Below, one piece after another: positions 58,119 to 64,000 of a stretch of DNA of 64,000 nucleotides (the first letter of the stretch is position 1; each line of letters opens with the position of its first letter). The notes under the pieces were generated by a model that did no database searches, was not told the DNA's origin, and was given only the letters and a program-made list of their open reading frames with translations. Made by a program: the position numbers and the translations under genes. The DNA is from Smallanthus sonchifolius (taxonomy: Eukaryota > Streptophyta > Magnoliopsida > Asterales > Asteraceae): assembly GCA_023525975.1 (NCBI GenBank), contig CM042020.1, positions 17,199,001 through 17,263,000 on the forward strand. The letters are read 5' to 3'.

Positions 58119-59375
58119 GTTGTGTATGCATATAATTTAGCTTGTCAATAGGCTAAAAGCGTTTTTGAACCATAAGTAGTGAGAAAACATAATTGCATAT
58201 GTTACAACTGTGATTTGAACCTATTTTATGCCTGGGTGTGTGTGTTAAAAGATCAATATCAGATATAGAATATGAGACTTAAAGTGTTTCATGAGACCAA
58301 TATCAAACTATATTGATTAGCACAATTTTTCAGTTCACTTCACTGCCCATGCCCCGAAAAACATGCAATGTGATGTTGAACTAAGGTATGTTTCTAACAA
58401 CATCTGTTGGAACATATGCTCGCCCTTGGATCATATTGATATATCATCTTTAATGGTTCCATTGAATTCATAATCCAGATAACAGTTGGATCCACGTACC
58501 TAAATCTTACGACTCCACATATATAAGCCAAGACATTGAATCATTCTGATTCCTTATATCCTTCGGGATCTGTTTCTTTTCCTGTGTTAATTGAGATAGT
58601 TTCATCCTGGAGATTGATATTATATTTGCATAAGTCTCATATATCTTGAAGATAGTGCAATTTACTTTCTGTTGGCATACTAGTGTGGTACACGTTGTAT
58701 TTCATACTTAAATGGTACCTTAACTCACAAGAAAGTATATTGACAATTTAAATTTGTGTGTCATAGCCTGATCCTATTTTCTTTGAATGTCTATCGCGTA
58801 TCATTACATGCAATATATGTAAGTCTGAAAAAGGGAGACTTGAAAGAATGGCATAGGATACCAATTACCTTAATATACAGATTTTATATCCAAGATGTGT
58901 GAGTGATATATCATATATACTGATATGATCTTCTTACTCGTGGTGTTCAACAAAAATATGTTCTTTATTGCTTTAAAGTTTATTTCATTTCAGTTTGTAC
59001 AGAGAAAAACCAAAAAGATTTTGTGTTTCTTGTGTTTGAAAAACCAAAAATATTTTATTTTTCCAGCTTCCATGGAAATATTATTTGTTGGTTTTCTCTT
59101 TGCCTAAACTAATAATTGCAGACAGAAGTTGACAAGGGGTCCTTCTCCAAAGTTTTCTTCTAGATAGAAATAGAGAGTGTGCAGATGAACAAGACGAAGA
59201 CTACAATATGTTTCATGATGATAATGAAGACTGGTGACAATCTTCTGAAGCTGTTGTCAAGGGGGAGTCTGTTGGAGCATATTCTGGTGACAACGAGCTT
59301 GAAGATTTTATGTCTTAGTCTTAGAGTCTTTGACTTGTAATTGATAGAATTGTTAGCAACAGTTAAGGGGGAGTC
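58119..59375 (+). other. 3' noncoding part of copia C
   Basis: No coding region. Ends with two purine-tract-like copies: aagggggagtctgttggagca (59257, partly quoted by sense) and aagggggagtctgttagagc at the true LTR start. The first looks like a duplicated LTR edge. Short open frames here are not conserved. Confidence 0.6.
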
Positions 59376-59685
59376 TGTTAGAGCATGTTTTGTAACTATC
59401 GCAAAAATTCTGTATAAGTTCGCCTATGGTGCTGTGGGTATTTGTGTTTCCCTATAACTAGGTATTTGCAAGTCTTAGATACTGCACAGACCTTAGAGAA
59501 CAGAGTCAAGAACAGATCTGAGAATCAGAGAGCTTGTAAACAGTGTTTGTGAGTGGAAATACAAAGCGTTTATTTACACAGTGTTATTGATTGATAACAC
59601 GTTGCACGTTGATCATGGATTCCGCACGTTATCACCATGTCGTACCACGAGTCTAGAAGATCCGTCACGCCCCAAGGGACCTACA
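59376..59685 (+). repeat. 3' LTR of copia C
   Basis: 310 bp; same termini as the 5' LTR. Lacks about 40 bp relative to it, and has a few substitutions (for example tgttttgtaactatcg versus tgtcttgtaactgtcg). Confidence 0.92.
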
Positions 59686-59690
59686 GATAG

Positions 59691-60686
59691 AACATTCCGT
59701 TTGTCAGATAACTACATACCGGTTGGAAGTTCTCCCATATGTTTACTATAATTTCACTACTGTCTTTTAGTCTATACCCCTAAACATTCATAATGGTTTC
59801 GCCACGAAGTATCAGAGAGATTTATATATAGGAAGTACCAGCGGCGTATCCACCACCTCTTAGATACGTCATGACTACTCCATTATTCCCGTTTAGTGTT
59901 TAGACTAATCCGTCATTACCCCGTACCCTCGTTATATTTATAGCACATAACACATAACATTTAATCACATAATTCAAATAATAGTGCCAAGGATACGGGT
60001 CCAGTGTACTTACGATAGTTTCGGGTCATTCCTAAGTTCGTTCCTCGCTTAAACGCTTCACCGAACTCGTACCGCACTTGCAGCGTACCGCACTCGTACT
60101 TTAACGCACCACACCGGCTCCTCTAATTCTTCCCAGATTGTATGTGTGTGTAATATGGTGTTTGTGTGGTTGTTGTTGCAAGTGAATGGCCTCAAACATC
60201 AATTTATAGGCAAAATTCTGACCCCGTAACGGACTGTTACCGTTGGTGACGATCTGTTACCGTTTTCTTGGCCTCCAAGCTCTCTCTTACCACGTAACAG
60301 ACCGCCACAGCTCATGATGGTCCGTATGGCATTAGGGTGCGATGACTCAGTGACACGCTGCTTAAAACAGAGTGTTTTCGTGTTTTTGCGGCGTGACGGG
60401 CCGTCACGGCCGATGATGGTCCGTTATGGATTTTGGACTCCGTGATGGACCGTTACACATGCTGACGGTCCGTTATGACTCTAGTTTTCGATTCTCCTCG
60501 CTGTGCTACCCCATTTTCATATATTATGGCTTCCGTAACTCATTTTCTAGCCCGGGATATGCTTATAAAAAGTTTTGGGCTATTTCTGGTCGAACCGCCT
60601 TCCTGTTTTCGCGACCGGTTACGTTCTGGCGTGCGTTTCTTAGCCGACACATGTCCCAAATTATTTTATGAGTTTGGGATGTTACA
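59691..60686 (-). mobile_element. Inner part of the 3' LTR of gypsy B
   Basis: Ends (plus strand) GGGATGTTACA at 60686, next to a purine tract on the minus strand (taagggggcagatt). Contains hairpin-type words around gtaacggactgttacc and gacggtccgtta (60220-60480). The phrase gtaccagcggcgtatccacc also occurs in the outer LTR part at about 43950, so the LTR has an internal duplication. Confidence 0.75.
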
Positions 60687-60725
60687 AATCTGCCCCCTTA
60701 AATTAGGTTTCGTCCTCGAAACCTG

Positions 60726-62981
60726 TTAGTCCTTAAATAGTTGAGGATAAGTTTTCCTCATTTCTTCCTCGCTTTCCCATGTCATCTCCGACCCTTTTCC
60801 GTGTTTCCATTGAACTGACACTTGCTTGATCGTTTTGTGACATAATTGCTTTTCTTTTTTGTCTAGAATCTTGATAGGTTCTTCAACATAGGTTAGTTTA
60901 TCATCAACTTCTATCTCTTCTAATGGATCGTGTGCTTCTTCATCAGCCAAACATTTCCTTAAATAAGATACATGAAACGTGTTGTGTATCTTATTCAATT
61001 CTTCAGGTAGCTCTAATTTATAGGCTACTTTTTCGACCTTTTTGATGATTCTGAAAGGGCCAATAAATCGTGGGCTTAATTTTCCACGTTTCTTGAATCG
61101 GATTAGATCTTTACAAGGAGATACTTTCAACAAGACATAATCTCCTTCTTGGAATTCTATTGGTCTACATCTCTTATATGCATATGACTTCTGTCTATCT
61201 TGTGCAGCTTTCAAACGTGTCTTGATTAAGTCAAGCTTTTCTGACGTGGCTTGAACTATTTCTTTGATGCCTAACTCTTTCTGACCAATTTCTCCCCAAC
61301 ATACGGGAGTCCTACATCTTCTCCCGTATAGCATCTCGTATGGTGGCATACCAATACTGGAATGGTAGCTATTATTATACGAGAATTCTGCTAATGGCAA
61401 ATGATTGTCCCAACTTCCACCGAAATCGATTATACAAGCACGTAACATATCTTCGAGGGTTCGTATTGTCCTCTCACTTTGACCGTCAGTTTGAGGATGA
61501 TATGATGTGCTGATCAATAACCTAGTTCCCATCTCTTCATGGAACTTTTTCCAAAATGTGAAGTGAAACGAGTATCTCGATCAGAGACAAACGAGACTGG
61601 CACTCCATGTCTTGAAACAATCTCTTTGATGAATAAATCAGCTAACTTTTCTGAAGAGTATGTCTCACGTATTGCTAAGAAATGAGCACTCTTAGTTAAC
61701 CACTCAAATGGTATCATAACCCCTAGCTGTCTTTGGTAGCTTGGTTATGAAGTTCATAGTGAGATGTTCCCACTTCCATTCTGGGATTTCTAATAGTTGT
61801 AATTTCCCATACGGTTTCTGATGTTCTGCTTTAACTTGTAAACAAGTCAAGCATTTGGCTACATATTTCATGATATCAAATTTCATTCCGGGCCACCAAA
61901 AATCTCTGCGCAGATCTTGGTACATTTTTGTAGTACCCGGATGAATAGAATATCATGATTTATGAGCTTCATCAAGAATCTTAAGTCTAAACTCACCTGA
62001 TTGTGGTATCCACATGCGACCAAATCGAGTCTTGACTTTATATTCATTATCTTCTAGAAACTTCTCCTGACCAGTCATTCTTTCTTTCTTAATATTCTCA
62101 CCTTTTAATGCTTCGATTTGTGCGTCTCGAAGCTGGCTCATGAAATAAGGACTTATCACTAACTTATATGCTTTCACCCGAATAGGATGATGCTCTTCCT
62201 TGCGGCTTAGAGCATCGGCTACCACGTTAGCTTTTCTGGGATGATATAAGATCTCACAATCATAATCCTTGACCAGTTCTAACCATCGTCGTTGCCTCAT
62301 GTTTAAGTCCTTCTGATCAAACAAATACTTAAGACTTCTGTGGTCTGTGTAAATCGTACACTTTGTTCCGTATAAGTAATGCCTCCAGATCTTTAGGGCG
62401 AACACCACCGCAGCTAATTCTAGATCATGAGTTGGATAGGTTGCTTCATGTGTCTTTAGTTGTCGAGAGGCATAAGCTATCACCTTTCCTCTTTGCATCA
62501 GAACATATCCTAATCCAAGCTTGGAAGCATCAGAATACACCACAAAGTCTTCTACTCCTTCTGGCAATGCCAGAACCGGAGCTTGTGTCAATTTTTATTT
62601 CAAAGTCTCGAATGCCTTCTCTTGTGCCGCATTCCATTCGTATTTCGATTTCTTTCGAGTTAGCTTAGTTAATGGGGGTGGCTATCTTAGAGAAGTCCTG
62701 GATGAACCTTCTATAATATCCAGCTAATCCCAAGAAACTTCTAACTTCTGATGGATTCTTAGGTGGAGACCATTTCATTACGGCCTCTACCTTTGCTGGG
62801 TCTACTGAGATACCTTCTGCATTTACAACATGACCCAGAAATTGAACTTCCCTTAACCAAAATGCACATTTTGAGAATTTGGCGTACAATTTTTCCTTCT
62901 GTAAAGTACTAAGTACTTCACGAAGGTGTTGTGCATGTTCTTCTTCATTCTTTGAATAAATCAGGATGTCATCAATGAAGA
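60726..62981 (-). pseudogene. Decayed pol of gypsy B (chromovirus type)
   Basis: Minus-strand segments: RT palm onwards (62981-62665, FIDDILIYSKNEEEH, FLGLAGYYRRFI), RNase H (62591-62200, YSDASKLGLGYVL), integrase zinc region (61925-61810), integrase core (61717-61440, with SDRDTRFTS and YHPQTDGQSERT) and a C-terminal chromodomain (VQWKHGKGSEMTWE, near 60780). At least two premature stops (near 62601 and 61953) and three frameshifts (near 62670, 61710, 61525) break it. Most differ by single bases, so the element decayed in place. Close relative of the complete gypsy at 21091. The RT start is removed by the LTR inserted at 62982. Confidence 0.88.
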
Positions 62982-64000
62982 TGTGACACCAAATCATTTA
63001 GAGTTAACCTCGGTTAATTCCGTTATTTTGTTAACTCTGTTAGTACAAACCCAACGTGTTCAGTTAGTCCAGTTAGAATTTTTAGGGACTAAAACTGTCA
63101 TATTTCAAACTCAAGCTTATGAGACTAGAGGGACTAAATCTGTAATTAAACCATAATCAATTTTTGTTGACTTTTGAAAGTCAACGCAAATGTTCTTGAG
63201 CCCAAATCGTAGACCATAACCGATTTCTGTTTGAAATTGTAACGATTACACACGTTTAAGGCATTAACGTTCATCATTAAGCCTTTAATCATCGATTTTA
63301 CTGCGATTTAAGCCCAATTATAGACATAAATGTCATAACCGTCGACACCATGGCCTCATAACAACGAATCCGACCAAATTCGATTATCAACTCACAAATT
63401 TACACTCTGCGCACTTCAAGCGACCCCACTGAAGTTTTTGCACACCTCTGCTTCGTCGGAAAAGCAGTCAGTCTCGCCGAAGATCAAACCATGTAAGCCG
63501 CAATCGGGTTTTATTCGAACTCCATCAATTCATCATCAGATCTGGTAATCAAACATTTCCTTAGCACCGTTTCACTCTTTAGATCAAAAGCCCTATGCTA
63601 ATTGGGGCGTACATTGTCGAATTCAACTCAAACCGATTTTAGGGTTCTTCGGATTTTCATTTCAATCGAACTCTATCTCAGACTTTGTTTAAATTCAATT
63701 AAATTACACCATTAGAATTGCAATACTTTGTTTATTGATAACCCTATGCTAATTTGATCTCGTAACATCGAATTGTTCAAGATCCTGTAACTAGGATTTG
63801 TTCTTAAAACGATTTGGGGATTTCGATCCTAACAACTTTTTAAATACAATTAATATACATGAACAGATTCGCAATAACCTAATTAGTAAAAGCCCTATGT
63901 TTTCAACGATTGTTAATATCAGATTTTATCAATTCGATTCTGTGTTCTTGATCTAGGGTTTCGGCCTTTCAGGCTATAATTAAACGATTAAAGACTTGGT
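62982..64000 (+). mobile_element. Start of another LTR element, cut by the window end
   Basis: Gypsy B's RT frame stops abruptly within the FIDD region and TGTGACACC begins, a typical gypsy LTR start. The following kilobase is noncoding, with phrases common in such LTRs (agggactaaaactgtc). No end within the window. Orientation is inferred from the start only. Confidence 0.55.

Larger units (their letters stand above)
44237..59685 (+). mobile_element. Copia element C, interrupted by gypsy D
   Basis: LTRs 44237-44586 (350 bp) and 59376-59685 (310 bp) both start TGTTAGAGCATG and end AGGGACCTACA. Perfect target duplication GATAG (44232-44236, 59686-59690). Primer site TTGGTATCAGAGC follows the 5' LTR and a purine tract aagggggagtc precedes the 3' LTR. 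Without gypsy D it is about 5.3 kb: gag plus a protease stub and a long 3' noncoding region, with no reverse transcriptase or integrase. It is nonautonomous by deletion. Confidence 0.92.

Overview
The window looks like intergenic heterochromatin from a plant nuclear genome. The elements present (Ty3/gypsy chromoviruses with initiator-Met-tRNA primer sites, Ty1/copia, CACTA, Helitron, Mutator-like, Tourist-like and tRNA-derived SINE elements) and the captured plant gene pieces point to a eudicot. The style resembles large Asteraceae genomes, but that placement is an impression, not a proof. I found no intact cellular gene, rRNA, functional tRNA or CRISPR array. Nearly everything is transposable element, much of it nested.

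Layout. 1-800: small repeats and a TIR element. 799-5181: CACTA element (TSD ATT) with subterminal palindromes and one five-exon En/Spm accessory gene. 5200-6190: copia LTR relic. 7428-7916: Mutator-like TIR element (9-bp TSD) with a telomere-like, G-rich core. 8179-11242: Helitron carrying exon pieces of four unrelated plant genes, all on one strand. 11258-11894: two tRNA-derived SINEs. 12165-14940: hAT-like element (TSD TATATGTA) split by a Helitron. 15898-16077: LINE tail. 17180-20644: LTR-like block containing a solo LTR (TSD GTTAT). 20645-33064: old minus-strand gypsy whose gag is split by a complete young gypsy (21091-30104, TSD GCAAA). 33300-40080: AT-rich DNA with a DnaJ exon, hAT-like elements, two Helitrons and a Tourist-like MITE. 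40082-62981: a four-deep nest. The copia pol relic (A) is hit by a minus-strand gypsy (B). The 3' LTR of B is hit by a plus-strand copia (C, TSD GATAG), and C is hit by a minus-strand gypsy (D, TSD ATAGT). From 62982 a further LTR cuts B's reverse transcriptase and runs off the window.

Main message. The complete gypsy (21091-30104) keeps an uninterrupted Gag-Pol frame, but the reverse-transcriptase catalytic box reads F-I-N-D instead of F-I-D-D. The LTRs here are not featureless: several unrelated families carry arrays of short inverted-repeat 'words', each family with its own word. One word (CTCGCGGTACGCGAG and its complement) occurs in two different LTR families as four copies with almost the same short-long-short spacing (32/50/32 and 31/47/31). 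I consider these word arrays the most promising undescribed feature in the window.
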